Positions 35,770-44,127 of a stretch of DNA of 64,000 bases are shown one piece after another. Location of the stretch: contig JAIPBS010000001.1 in assembly GCA_021738625.1 (NCBI GenBank), forward strand, positions 186,001 to 250,000, in the 5' to 3' direction. A model generated the notes under the pieces. The model had not been told where the DNA came from. It worked only from the letters and a program-made list of their open reading frames with translations, and did not search any database. Source of the stretch: Bacteroidales bacterium (lineage in GTDB: Bacteria; Bacteroidota; Bacteroidia; Bacteroidales; JAIOZK01). A program made the translations under genes and the position numbers. Numbering within the stretch: position 1 is the stretch's first letter; every line of letters begins with the position of its first letter.

Positions 35770-37128
35770 ATGAAAATTAAACATGATGAATTAAAGAAGC
35801 AGTTCAATATATTACTTGACTTTTTTCAAAATGATTCAAATCGTGATTACAAGTTAATGAGTTGCTATAGATCGTCTTTCATTCCTGCACCTTGTCCGAA
35901 CTTTGACCGCTATAATAGTAAAGGATATGGGTCATCAACATCTGTCTATTTTGATAGTGATATTTTTAGAAATACTATAATCAGCACTTTAAACACCTAT
36001 GTTACTTTTAAAAAGATATATGATATTATAATTGATATCAATCCAACATTTTTACCAAAAAAGGATTTGAAAGAAGATTTAAATTCAAAACCATCCATTA
36101 CAACCAACATAATTGCTGGATTCATTGCTAAAGTGTATGATCTGAAGATAAATAACGAAACAGCTATTACAGATGCATTCAACCATACATTTGACAGTCT
36201 GATATATTTCTTAAAACATGATAATGTTCAAATTAACACGTTAATAAGTCTCGATGGCCCGTCAGGTATTTTGGATGAAATTTCATTAAATGAATCCTTT
36301 AAAATCAAAAAGGCCAATTATAACATTGTCAAAGAGTTTTCATTACTGTATAATCAGGTTTTAAGCCCTATTCAAAATGTAATTCATGAAAATGACTATT
36401 ATTTAGAAATAAATCATGTTATTAACAAACATGATTATCAGGATTACTATAATTCACAAAATAAAATTATTGATAAGTTATTTAACATCATCGCTATCTC
36501 AGATGTTGGTAATATCGAAAAAGGTAAGAGAATTATTAAAACTGATGCTTGGCCGCTATGCCTACCAAAACGTGGCTCTGCACCAATACAAACTGAAGAT
36601 AAATATAATATAAAAAATAAATTTATTTTTTATATCGACAGTGAAGACAACTTTAAGAAGAGCTTCACCAACCTTATTGATATTGATTTTGAAAAACTTG
36701 ACCCGAAAATACTCGCATCACTTAGAAGATTAATTAAAGCAAAATCACAACTAAACATCCAGGATAGAATTATTGAACTGGTTCTAGCCTTAGAATATCT
36801 TATTAATACTGAACGATATGAAGTAAGTTTTCAAATTAAGCTAAAAGTAGTAAAACTATTGGAGAAGAAATTTAATCCTAAATACCTTTATGAGCAAACG
36901 CGAGAATTTATCAAGCTTAGAGGTGATGTTTTTCATGGCAATAAAAATATCGATCCAACACCAAAAAACATTGAAAGAATTAATAATATGGAGAAAATAA
37001 TTAATAAAGCACTTATTGAATTTCTTAAACGCACAAAAAAATACAGCCATAAAGAAATAAACAAAGCGTTGGACAAGGCATTATATTATGAAGAAGATCT
37101 CGAAACCATTCTTGATAAAAATGATTGA
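35770..37128 (+). CDS. AT-rich hypothetical protein with a C-terminal HEPN-like (Apea-type) domain
   Basis: 452 residues, no signal peptide or membrane helix. The first ~300 residues are not recognised. The C-terminal part (SLRRLIKAKS, DRIIELVLALEYLI, then LRGDVFHGNK with Arg384 and His389) has the helical pattern and RX4H motif of HEPN ribonuclease-type domains of the Apea group, known from abortive-infection proteins. Base composition is strikingly AT-rich (16 G/C in the 60 bases from 36301), unlike both neighbours, and codons favour A/T. It sits between unrelated housekeeping genes, which suggests recent transfer. A defence role is inference. Confidence 0.6.
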   Translation: MKIKHDELKKQFNILLDFFQNDSNRDYKLMSCYRSSFIPAPCPNFDRYNSKGYGSSTSVYFDSDIFRNTIISTLNTYVTFKKIYDIIIDINPTFLPKKDLKEDLNSKPSITTNIIAGFIAKVYDLKINNETAITDAFNHTFDSLIYFLKHDNVQINTLISLDGPSGILDEISLNESFKIKKANYNIVKEFSLLYNQVLSPIQNVIHENDYYLEINHVINKHDYQDYYNSQNKIIDKLFNIIAISDVGNIEKGKRIIKTDAWPLCLPKRGSAPIQTEDKYNIKNKFIFYIDSEDNFKKSFTNLIDIDFEKLDPKILASLRRLIKAKSQLNIQDRIIELVLALEYLINTERYEVSFQIKLKVVKLLEKKFNPKYLYEQTREFIKLRGDVFHGNKNIDPTPKNIERINNMEKIINKALIEFLKRTKKYSHKEINKALDKALYYEEDLETILDKND

Positions 37129-37133
37129 TTACA

Positions 37134-37784
37134 ATGATAACAAAAATCACTAGAAAAACAGAAAACTTTGTTTATGAAACACTCAAAGAAGCCGAAGGCG
37201 GCCACGACTGGTGGCATATACAACGTGTAAGAAATCTGGCCATGAATATCGGGGCCAAAGAAAATGCCGACCTTTTTGTTGTAGAGCTGGGCGCCCTGTT
37301 GCATGATATTGCAGATTCGAAGTTCCATGGCGGGGATGAAGAAATCGGTCCGCGCACAGCCAGAGAGTTTCTTCAGCAACAAAAACTTGAAAGTGCGCTT
37401 ATCGGCCATATCGAACAGATCGTCAGGCATATTTCTTTTAAAGGAGAAAAGCATAAACAGGCATTCCGTTCCAAAGAACTGGATGTGATACAGGACGCCG
37501 ACCGCCTGGATGCGCTGGGCGCCATCGGCATTGCAAGAGCTTTCAATTATGGAGGCCATGCCGGCCGGCTGATTTATAAACCAACTGTTAAACCACAAAA
37601 GAACATGAACAGGGAGGAATATAAAAACAATACCTCGCCCACCATCAACCATTTTTATGAAAAATTGCTTCTGCTCAAAGAACGCATGAACACCCCCACC
37701 GGCAAGTCCCTGGCCGAACACAGACATCAATATATGGTGAATTTCCTGGAAGAGTTTTTTGGGGAGTGGGACGGGGAGAGGTGA
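37134..37784 (+). CDS. HD-domain phosphohydrolase
   Basis: 216 residues from the ATG at 37134; a TTG nine bases earlier would overlap the upstream stop. Metal ligands of the HD superfamily are visible: His in GGHDWWHIQRVRN, HD in GALLHDIADSKF, His in IEQIVRHISF and Asp in DADRLDALGAIG. This resembles the YedJ-type HD group, cytoplasmic phosphohydrolases of uncertain substrate, probably nucleotides. It follows the AT-rich HEPN gene by five bases but has the base composition of the host genome. Confidence 0.85.
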   Translation: MITKITRKTENFVYETLKEAEGGHDWWHIQRVRNLAMNIGAKENADLFVVELGALLHDIADSKFHGGDEEIGPRTAREFLQQQKLESALIGHIEQIVRHISFKGEKHKQAFRSKELDVIQDADRLDALGAIGIARAFNYGGHAGRLIYKPTVKPQKNMNREEYKNNTSPTINHFYEKLLLLKERMNTPTGKSLAEHRHQYMVNFLEEFFGEWDGER

Positions 37785-37978
37785 TATTAATCCGTTCCTG
37801 ATGACGAAGACAGTTCAGGGTATATGGGATATAAAGGTATAGGGTTATAAGGGATTTCAGGGTAGATCCAGCCAATGCTTTTGTGAAAATGTCTTTTATT
37901 CTTAACAGGCTGCAAAGTGATCCTTTAAAAGTTTTCTTAACTCACTCATCTTTTGTTCCTTTGCAAAAAATTTCAGGA

Positions 37979-39103
37979 ATGCGGGTTGAGATCGATAAAA
38001 AAGACGTTAAACAAGTTAGCGAGAGCGAATTGCTTCAGCAAACGGCTTACTGGGCCGAGGTAAAGAAAAAGCACGGTGCAGGCCCCAGAGCCTTCGACCT
38101 GAAGCTGAAAGGAGAAGAAATCAGGCAGGAAAATAACCGGTGGGGAGAAGCAACAGACGATCTGTTGATCCTGCTTCAGCCGGTGGACCGGGAGCATTAC
38201 ATCGCCTATGTACCTTACGGGCCCAAGCTGGAACCGGACGAGGAACTCCAGGGCCCTTTCCTGGAAGAGCTTTCGGAAGCCCTGCGTCCCCTACTGCCTT
38301 CAGGCTGCATCATGATCCGCTATGATCTGCCCTGGGAATCCCCCTGGGCAAAGGATGAAGATTATTTCGACAACAGAAACAACTGGTTAGGCCCGCCAAG
38401 GCCCATCAACCAGGAAATCCGTATGAATTTCAGTACCGAAAAAGGCATGCTCACCAAAGCTCATTCCGACATCCTGCCCTCCAACACCATCTTCCTCAAC
38501 CTGAAAAAAGACGATCAGGAGCTGCTCGGGAGGATGAAGGCCAAAACACGATACAACATCCGGCTGTCGCAGCGAAAAGGAATCGAAATAGAACGACCCG
38601 GAATGGAAAAACTGGATGTATGGTACAAGCTTTATGGTGAGACGGCCCGCAGGAACGGCATTCATGTGCAGGACATGAGTTACTTCAAGACTGTTTTAAC
38701 GGCCAGGGCCAACCACACCAATTCACCGGCTGATGTTGATCTGCTGGTGGCCGGCAAAAACGGAACACCGCTGGCAGCCATGTTCCTTGCTGTTTCCGGA
38801 AACAGGGCAACCTACCTCTACGGAGCGTCCTCATCGGTTCAGCGAAATTGCATGGCCACCTATGCGTTGCAATGGCAGGCCATGAAACTGGCCAAAGAAA
38901 AAGGCTGTACCGAATATGATATGTTCGGCATTTCGCCCAATCCCGACCCGGCCCACCCCATGTATGGGCTTTACCGTTTCAAAAGCGGCTTTGGCGGGGA
39001 GATCTATCACCGCATGGGTTGCTGGGACTACCCGCTCGATCTTGAAAAATATGCCTACCTTCAAAGCTCGGAAATGACAAGTCAGGGGTATCATATCAAT
39101 TAA
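37979..39103 (+). CDS. FemAB-like peptidoglycan bridge-forming aminoacyltransferase family protein
   Basis: The start at 37979 (MRVEIDKKDVKQV) is preferred because a TTCCTTTGC promoter-like box lies at about 37957-37965, inside any longer frame; a start at 37883 is otherwise open. 374 residues. The FemX/FemAB fold is shown by LLQQTAYWAEVKKKHG near the N-terminus, MKAKTRYNIRLSQRKGIEIE in the middle and the GNAT-like C-terminal stretch TYLYGASSSVQR, ATYALQWQAMKLAKEKGC, YDMFGISPNPDPAHPMYGLY. Family members add amino acids to lipid II stem peptides from aminoacyl-tRNA; in a Gram-negative the substrate is uncertain. Confidence 0.82.
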   Translation: MRVEIDKKDVKQVSESELLQQTAYWAEVKKKHGAGPRAFDLKLKGEEIRQENNRWGEATDDLLILLQPVDREHYIAYVPYGPKLEPDEELQGPFLEELSEALRPLLPSGCIMIRYDLPWESPWAKDEDYFDNRNNWLGPPRPINQEIRMNFSTEKGMLTKAHSDILPSNTIFLNLKKDDQELLGRMKAKTRYNIRLSQRKGIEIERPGMEKLDVWYKLYGETARRNGIHVQDMSYFKTVLTARANHTNSPADVDLLVAGKNGTPLAAMFLAVSGNRATYLYGASSSVQRNCMATYALQWQAMKLAKEKGCTEYDMFGISPNPDPAHPMYGLYRFKSGFGGEIYHRMGCWDYPLDLEKYAYLQSSEMTSQGYHIN

Positions 39104-39114
39104 TGTTTTAAAAG

Positions 39115-40026
39115 ATGAACTTACAAACAGGCAAATGCCTCCTGATAATGCTGGCCGCCTGCACCGGCCCGGCTGCTAATGCGCAAATCCCAACGGTTTC
39201 TGCGGGAGAGATCGTGCGGCTGGAAAACTTTCATTCGGAGTTTGTAACTGCACGGCATGTGGATGTGTGGCTGCCTGAAGGATGCAACGAACACAACAGC
39301 TACACGGTTTTGTATATGCATGACGGACAGATGTTGTTCGACTCCACCATCACCTGGAACCAACAGGAATGGGGTGTGGATGAAGCGGCCACAAGGCTGA
39401 TTGAGGAAAACAAACTTCAACCCTTTATCGTGGTAGGCATTCACAACTCGGGTGAAGGCCGGCATGCGGATTATCTTCCGCAAAAGCCTTTTGAAAGTCT
39501 GCCCGAGGATTTCCAACAGGAATATTTCATACAGGCCAATTACAACAGTCTGCAATCAGATAATTATTTACACTTTCTAGTGGAGGAGCTGAAACCCTAT
39601 ATCGATAAAAACTTCTCGACAAAACCAGAAAGAGAAAACACCTTTGTGGCCGGTTCAAGCATGGGAGGGCTGATCTCGATTTACGCCATCTGCGAACACC
39701 CGGATGTTTTCGGTGGTGCGGCCTGTATTTCGACGCACTGGCCGGGTATAAGGGATCAACAAGAAAATCCCTTACCCGGTGCTTTTATGGAATACCTGAA
39801 CCTGAACCTCCCATCTCCCGATGATCACAAAATCTACTTTGATTATGGTACCGAAACCCTGGATGCATTGTATGAACCCTATCAGAAGCAGGCGGATGTG
39901 ATTATGCGAGAAAATGGCTATACAGATCAAAACTGGATGACACGCAAATTCGAGGGCGCCAGCCATTCGGAGAATGCCTGGCGGGCCAGGCTGCATACCC
40001 CGCTTTTGTTTTTGATGGGGGATTGA
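39115..40026 (+). CDS. Secreted alpha/beta-hydrolase, esterase D/Fes family
   Basis: 303 residues with a signal peptide ending ANAQ|IP. The esterase fold is shown by YTVLYMHDGQMLFD, the nucleophile elbow FVAGSSMGGLISIYA (Ser182) and the His in EGASHSENAWRARL near the end. Such proteins hydrolyse ester bonds in sugar esters, siderophores or acyl chains in the periplasm; the substrate here is not evident. It starts 11 bases after the FemAB-like gene, suggesting one operon. Confidence 0.85.
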   Translation: MNLQTGKCLLIMLAACTGPAANAQIPTVSAGEIVRLENFHSEFVTARHVDVWLPEGCNEHNSYTVLYMHDGQMLFDSTITWNQQEWGVDEAATRLIEENKLQPFIVVGIHNSGEGRHADYLPQKPFESLPEDFQQEYFIQANYNSLQSDNYLHFLVEELKPYIDKNFSTKPERENTFVAGSSMGGLISIYAICEHPDVFGGAACISTHWPGIRDQQENPLPGAFMEYLNLNLPSPDDHKIYFDYGTETLDALYEPYQKQADVIMRENGYTDQNWMTRKFEGASHSENAWRARLHTPLLFLMGD

Positions 40027-40047
40027 AGCCTTTCAGAAAACCTCACT

Positions 40048-40150
40048 TATGCTGAATCTTATTAAAAATGCAAACCATTTTTTCTGTTAGATTCAGTTAT
40101 ACCGATTGGGCAGGAGGTAAATCATTGCAAACCTGTTCCGAATCGGTATA
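40048..40150 (+). repeat. 103-bp structured dispersed repeat, copy 2
   Basis: Begins TATGCTGAATC and ends GAATCGGTATA. Left hairpin arms CTGAATCT / AGATTCAG with an inner AAAATG / CATTTT stem; right hairpin arms TATACCGATT / AATCGGTATA, perfect over 10 bp. It lies 21 bases after the esterase stop and upstream of the gapA promoter. Same orientation as copy 1. Confidence 0.88.
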
Positions 40151-40243
40151 CATCTACTTTCAGATTTCAAGTTTCAAATATCAGGGTCACAACTAAGTAA
40201 TCAGTATGATCAAGCCATCAGCATCACTTAGCTGTAAAATCCC

Positions 40244-40251
40244 TACCTTTG
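40244..40251 (+). promoter_or_regulatory. gapA -7 promoter box
   Basis: TACCTTTG followed by C, an exact match to the strong Bacteroidota consensus, 25 bases before the gapA ATG. Confidence 0.6.
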
Positions 40252-40276
40252 CGGCAAATTTTAAAACCCAGACAGC

Positions 40277-41290
40277 ATGTCGAAGATCAGAGTGGCGATC
40301 AACGGATTTGGAAGGATAGGCCGCATTACCATGCGGAGGTTGATTTTAAAGGACAATATGGAAGTGGTGGCGGTGAACGACCTGACCGACGCCCATACCC
40401 TGGCGCACTTGCTGAAATACGATTCGGTGCACAGGCATTTCCCGGGAGAAGTGGAAGAAAAGAACGGCAATCTGATTGTAAATAAGAAAGAGATCAAGGT
40501 GTTGTCGGTTAAACAACCCGATAAGCTTCCATGGAAGAATATGGACATCGACGTAGTGATCGAATCCACCGGCAATTTCGTTACGCGAGGTCAGGCGATC
40601 AAGCACGTAACCCATTCCGGTGCGAAAAAGGTGATCATTTCGGCACCTGCCAAAGGACAAAGCAAAAACGTACAGTACATCGTGCTGGGTGTAAACGACC
40701 ACATGATCAATAAAAAGGATGTGGTGATCAGCAATTCTTCCTGTACCACCAACAACGTAGCACCGTTGATCATGATCCTGGACGAGTTGTGGGGTATTGA
40801 AAAAGGTTTCATCACCACCGTGCATTCCTACACCCGCGACCAGAACCTGCTGGACGCCCCGCATAAGGACTTACGCAGGGCGCGTGCGGCTGCTTATTCT
40901 ATCGTGCCCACCACCACCGGGGCCGCCAAGGCGGCAACCAAAATATTCCCGCATTTGAAAGACAACCTGGGCGGGGCCGGTATACGCGTGCCTGTGCCGG
41001 ACGCTTCCCTGACTGATCTCACCTGCACCCTGAAGAAATGCACCAGCGTGGATGAGATCAACGCGACATTTAAAAAAGAGGCTGAGGGAAGGCTAAAAGG
41101 CATACTGGAATATACTGAAGACCCGGTAGTTTCGATGGATATCATCGGGAACACCCACAGCGCCATTTTCGACTCCAAGCTCACGGCCGTGCTTGGCGAC
41201 AGGAAAAAACTGGTAAAAGTGGTAGCCTGGTACGACAATGAGATGGGCTACGCCCAAAGGCTGGTGGAGCTGATTGAGAAGTTTGTTTAA
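40277..41290 (+). CDS. gapA: Glyceraldehyde-3-phosphate dehydrogenase, type I
   Basis: 337 residues. NAD-binding N-terminus IRVAINGFGRIGRITMRRL, catalytic Cys156 in SNSSCTTNNVAP, and C-terminal WYDNEMGYAQRLVELI. The enzyme oxidises glyceraldehyde 3-phosphate to 1,3-bisphosphoglycerate in glycolysis. An Asp-Leu pair follows strand beta-2 (VVAVNDLTDAHTL), which favours NAD over NADP. It has its own promoter and is bracketed by two inverted 103-bp repeat copies. Confidence 0.96.
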   Translation: MSKIRVAINGFGRIGRITMRRLILKDNMEVVAVNDLTDAHTLAHLLKYDSVHRHFPGEVEEKNGNLIVNKKEIKVLSVKQPDKLPWKNMDIDVVIESTGNFVTRGQAIKHVTHSGAKKVIISAPAKGQSKNVQYIVLGVNDHMINKKDVVISNSSCTTNNVAPLIMILDELWGIEKGFITTVHSYTRDQNLLDAPHKDLRRARAAAYSIVPTTTGAAKAATKIFPHLKDNLGGAGIRVPVPDASLTDLTCTLKKCTSVDEINATFKKEAEGRLKGILEYTEDPVVSMDIIGNTHSAIFDSKLTAVLGDRKKLVKVVAWYDNEMGYAQRLVELIEKFV

Positions 41291-41299
41291 ATCGCTCTT

Positions 41300-41319
41300 C
41301 ACAGGGTTGACAGCCTGTG
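41300..41319 (+). terminator. Possible weak stem-loop after gapA
   Basis: CACAGG / CCTGTG six-base stem with an eight-base loop, ten bases after the gapA stop and without a T-run. Termination may instead depend on the repeat copy that follows. Confidence 0.3.
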
Positions 41320-41350
41320 CTATTTATTCCGCCCATTGGGGGCTTGAAGA

Positions 41351-41453
41351 TATACCGATTCGGAACAGGTTTGCAATGATTGATCTCATGCTCCAATCGG
41401 TATAACTGAATCTAACAGAAAAATGCATTGCATTTTTTGTAAGTTTCAGTATA
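41351..41453 (-). repeat. 103-bp structured dispersed repeat, copy 3 (inverted)
   Basis: Opposite orientation to copies 1 and 2: begins TATACCGATTCGG and ends CAGTATA. Here the inner stem of one half is AAAAATGCA / TGCATTTTT, a perfect 9-bp palindrome arm, while in copies 2 and 4 other bases pair at the same place. It lies 60 bases after the gapA stop, in the convergent gapA-lpxH gap. Confidence 0.88.
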
Positions 41454-41559
41454 CTTGTTAATTCGGTATTTAAATTGGAATGGAATTTGGAATTTGGAAT
41501 CCCATGGCGTTTAACCGGACAGTTGTGATCTGGAATCTGGAATCTAAAATCAGGATACC

Positions 41560-42348
41560 TCACCCGGACAGTTTCTCCATCCTCAGCCTCTCTCCGTCAA
41601 AAACAGCATATGTAAAATTGGTCACCCAATCGCCGAGGATGACAAGGTGGCTGTTATCTGAAAGGCTTTCCTGAACGGGCTTGTGACGATGGCCAAAAAT
41701 GAAATAGTTCACATCGGGATATTCCTGCAGCTTATCTTTGGCATAATTGTAAAGCATCTCTTCCTCCAGTGGGAGGCCGTTTTCCTGCTTGCCATCCTTG
41801 ATGATGTTAGCAATACGGCTCTTTTTGGAAAAATACAAACCCATGCGTGCCCCCAGGTCGGGATGCAGCCAGCGGAACAACCACTGGTTGAAACGGTTTT
41901 CAAACACTTTCTTTAAAAACTTGTAGCCTTTGTCTCCCGGGCCTAAACCATCACCATGGGCCAGGTAGAACTTTTTACCATTGAAAATCCTGATTTCCGG
42001 CAGCCTGTGAAGTTGCATACCAATTTCTTTGCTCAAATAATTGAAAGCCCAAATATCATGATTTCCTTTGAAAAGATGCACGGGAATCCCGGAATCGGCG
42101 ACTTCGGCAAGCTTACCGAATAGGCGCACATAACCTTTCGGGATCACGGTTTTATATTCAAACCAGAAATCGAACAGATCGCCCATCAGGAATATTTCGG
42201 CTGCATCATTCCTGATCCCCGCCAGCCAGTCCACCAGCATGCGCTCGCGTTTCAGACTGGAAGCATGATCGGGGATGCCCAGGTGGAAATCCGATGCAAA
42301 ATAGATTTTCTTATTCCTATGTTTCTTTGCTGAACTCACGGCATTCAA
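41560..42348 (-). CDS. lpxH: UDP-2,3-diacylglucosamine diphosphatase (LpxH-type metallophosphatase)
   Basis: 262 residues. Metallophosphoesterase motifs: FASDFHLGIPD, LMGDLFDFWFEY, FKGNHDIWAF, LAHGDGLGPGD and FGHRHKPVQ. The enzyme removes UMP from UDP-2,3-diacylglucosamine to give lipid X in lipid A synthesis, at the inner face of the cytoplasmic membrane. The lipid A kinase gene lpxK lies about 2.5 kb further on, so this region gathers lipid A functions. A LpxG/LpxH-like paralogue with another role cannot be excluded. Confidence 0.85.
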   Translation of the reverse strand: MNAVSSAKKHRNKKIYFASDFHLGIPDHASSLKRERMLVDWLAGIRNDAAEIFLMGDLFDFWFEYKTVIPKGYVRLFGKLAEVADSGIPVHLFKGNHDIWAFNYLSKEIGMQLHRLPEIRIFNGKKFYLAHGDGLGPGDKGYKFLKKVFENRFNQWLFRWLHPDLGARMGLYFSKKSRIANIIKDGKQENGLPLEEEMLYNYAKDKLQEYPDVNYFIFGHRHKPVQESLSDNSHLVILGDWVTNFTYAVFDGERLRMEKLSG

Positions 42349-42375
42349 AGGGGTAAAAATAGTAAATCCCGGGAA

Positions 42376-43557
42376 TTAATGGTTTTCAAATTGCGAATTT
42401 AGCAAACTAACGAGTTTGTTAAAATTATCTCCTCTGTAAATGATCTTTCCCTCTTCATCGATCAGGTAAAAGAACGGTAATTCATCGGGTATCTGGTACA
42501 AGCTCAGCACGGGAGAAGACCGGTGCTCGAGGTCGCTAACATTAACCCAATCGAGTTCATCTACTTTGATGGCCGCTTGCCACATCGACTTTTGTTTATC
42601 GAAAGAAATGGCATAAACCTCAAATCCTTGGGGGTTCAATTGATCATACAAATCCGTAAGCTTTTGATTGGTTTGCCGCGTCCGTGCTTCCCAGGAGGCC
42701 CAGAAATATACCAGCACGGTTTTTCCGCGCAGGGATGACAGTGGAATTTTCCGGCCTATCGGATCGGGCAGGCTCACGTCCGGAATGATTTTTCCGGCCT
42801 GCAGCTTACGCAACGCTTCTTCACGCTCTTCTTTAAGCCGAACGATCTCCGAAACAAATTCCCGATGCTCTATGGTATGTTTGTTCCCGGGATAGTTGAT
42901 GGCAAGCCCGCTATCCAGCATCATGTAATACTCCAGGTCGTCTTTCTGGCTGAACAAAGGAATTTGACCGAATGGTTGGTTCAACACCAGTATAGAGGCT
43001 AAATTACCGGGATGTTGCCGGATAAATTCACGGGCATATTCTTCCTGATCCATACGAATGCTGTCAAATATTTTACCATAGCTGTTTCGGATGCTTTCAT
43101 ATTTAAACTCCATGCGACGCTTTTTCATCATATCGACCAGGGAATCGGCCAGGTTCTCATTGCGGCGGGTATGCTTAAGATATCTTCCCAGCAGTTTCGA
43201 CTCTTCCGATCCGCTTATTTTCAAATATTTATGAAGATCAAGCGTATCACTTTGAAGCTCAATTTGCCGGCTGCTTCCGGCAATAATTGGAATATTCTCA
43301 AAGTTCCCGGTATTGAGCACATAAAAGCTAGTTTGATCAGGAAAGAATGTAAAGCTGAATTCACCTGTAGTCGAAGTCGTGGCTGAATCGATCAAATAAA
43401 TCCGGTTTACATCCAGTTCTTTCAGGTATATCTTCTGATCAGACAACCCATGTATTTTTCCCGACACAATTGTTTTCTCTCCCTCTGCCTGATCTTTACA
43501 AGCTCCAAGGAAAATCAGAATAAGGATCAGAGAATGTAGTATTTTGATGTGTTTCAT
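42376..43557 (-). CDS. Thioredoxin-fold (TlpA/ResA-like) lipoprotein without the CxxC pair
   Basis: 393 residues. Lipoprotein signal with lipobox LGAC. An N-terminal DUF4369-like domain (SGKIHGLSDQKIYLKELD) precedes a TlpA-like thioredoxin domain (PDVSLPDPIGRKIPLSSLRG, VLVYFWASWEARTRQTNQKL). Where active family members have WCxxC, this protein has WEARTRQ, so neither active-site Cys is present and it cannot act as a disulfide reductase. Such Bacteroidota surface lipoproteins often occur near polymer-use genes, but none are seen here. A promoter box lies at 43580-43587. Confidence 0.82.
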   Translation of the reverse strand: MKHIKILHSLILILIFLGACKDQAEGEKTIVSGKIHGLSDQKIYLKELDVNRIYLIDSATTSTTGEFSFTFFPDQTSFYVLNTGNFENIPIIAGSSRQIELQSDTLDLHKYLKISGSEESKLLGRYLKHTRRNENLADSLVDMMKKRRMEFKYESIRNSYGKIFDSIRMDQEEYAREFIRQHPGNLASILVLNQPFGQIPLFSQKDDLEYYMMLDSGLAINYPGNKHTIEHREFVSEIVRLKEEREEALRKLQAGKIIPDVSLPDPIGRKIPLSSLRGKTVLVYFWASWEARTRQTNQKLTDLYDQLNPQGFEVYAISFDKQKSMWQAAIKVDELDWVNVSDLEHRSSPVLSLYQIPDELPFFYLIDEEGKIIYRGDNFNKLVSLLNSQFENH

Positions 43558-43579
43558 GGCCGGTATTTTTTCTAAAAAG

Positions 43580-43587
43580 CAAAGTTA
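43580..43587 (-). promoter_or_regulatory. TAnnTTTG box for the TlpA-like lipoprotein gene
   Basis: Minus strand reads TAACTTTG, then C, 22 bases before the start codon at 43557. Confidence 0.5.
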
Positions 43588-43641
43588 GGATTAATAAATG
43601 GTATTAATTGAATCATTACTTTTATATCCGAAATCATTGTT

Positions 43642-44127
43642 ATGAGAAAAACGATATTTCTGTTCGTCTGTTTCTTGTTGCTTGGATCGCAACTTAACGC
43701 CCAGCAGTTTTTACTGTTGTCGAAGCCCGGGAAACTGAAAAACTACAAGTATTTCATTGGGGATCATTTGCACTTAGAGATTCAGGACAGTTTGCGCATG
43801 GCGGGGGTGATCACCGGTTTTCAGGACTCACTTATCGAATTGAACGCATCCCTCCTGCTCCATCCCAGCGATATTCAAATCATATATCGGGAAAGGCGTA
43901 TGCTGATGTTTCTGAATAAGGCCGGTCTTTTGGCGGGCCTGGGCTATTTTGGCCTGACCGGATTCAACCGTTTGATGAATAAGGACGCACCGGTTTATAC
44001 CGAATCCTCACTTTGGATAAGCGGGGCTTTGATCGGCGGTTCTTTTTTGCTACGGCCTTTTCTTTATAAAAAGATCCGTTTGAAGCAAGAGGGCTGGCAA
44101 CTTGAGATATTGGGATTCCACGACTAG
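43642..44127 (+). CDS. Secreted hypothetical protein with a hydrophobic C-terminal half
   Basis: 161 residues. A signal peptide ends LNAQ|QF. A short beta-rich segment (YKYFIGDHLHLEIQDSLRM, IELNASLLL) resembles a small domain for binding or folding, followed by two hydrophobic stretches (LNKAGLLAGLGYFGLTGF and SLWISGALIGGSFLL) that could be membrane helices. No family was recognised. Its stop codon overlaps that of the convergent PNP gene within the four-base palindrome CTAG. Confidence 0.7.
   Translation: MRKTIFLFVCFLLLGSQLNAQQFLLLSKPGKLKNYKYFIGDHLHLEIQDSLRMAGVITGFQDSLIELNASLLLHPSDIQIIYRERRMLMFLNKAGLLAGLGYFGLTGFNRLMNKDAPVYTESSLWISGALIGGSFLLRPFLYKKIRLKQEGWQLEILGFHD

Noticed and set aside
41478-41550. 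Short GGAATTT / GGAATCT direct repeats
   Set aside because: Few imperfect units of low complexity before lpxH; no clear period or structure beyond chance.
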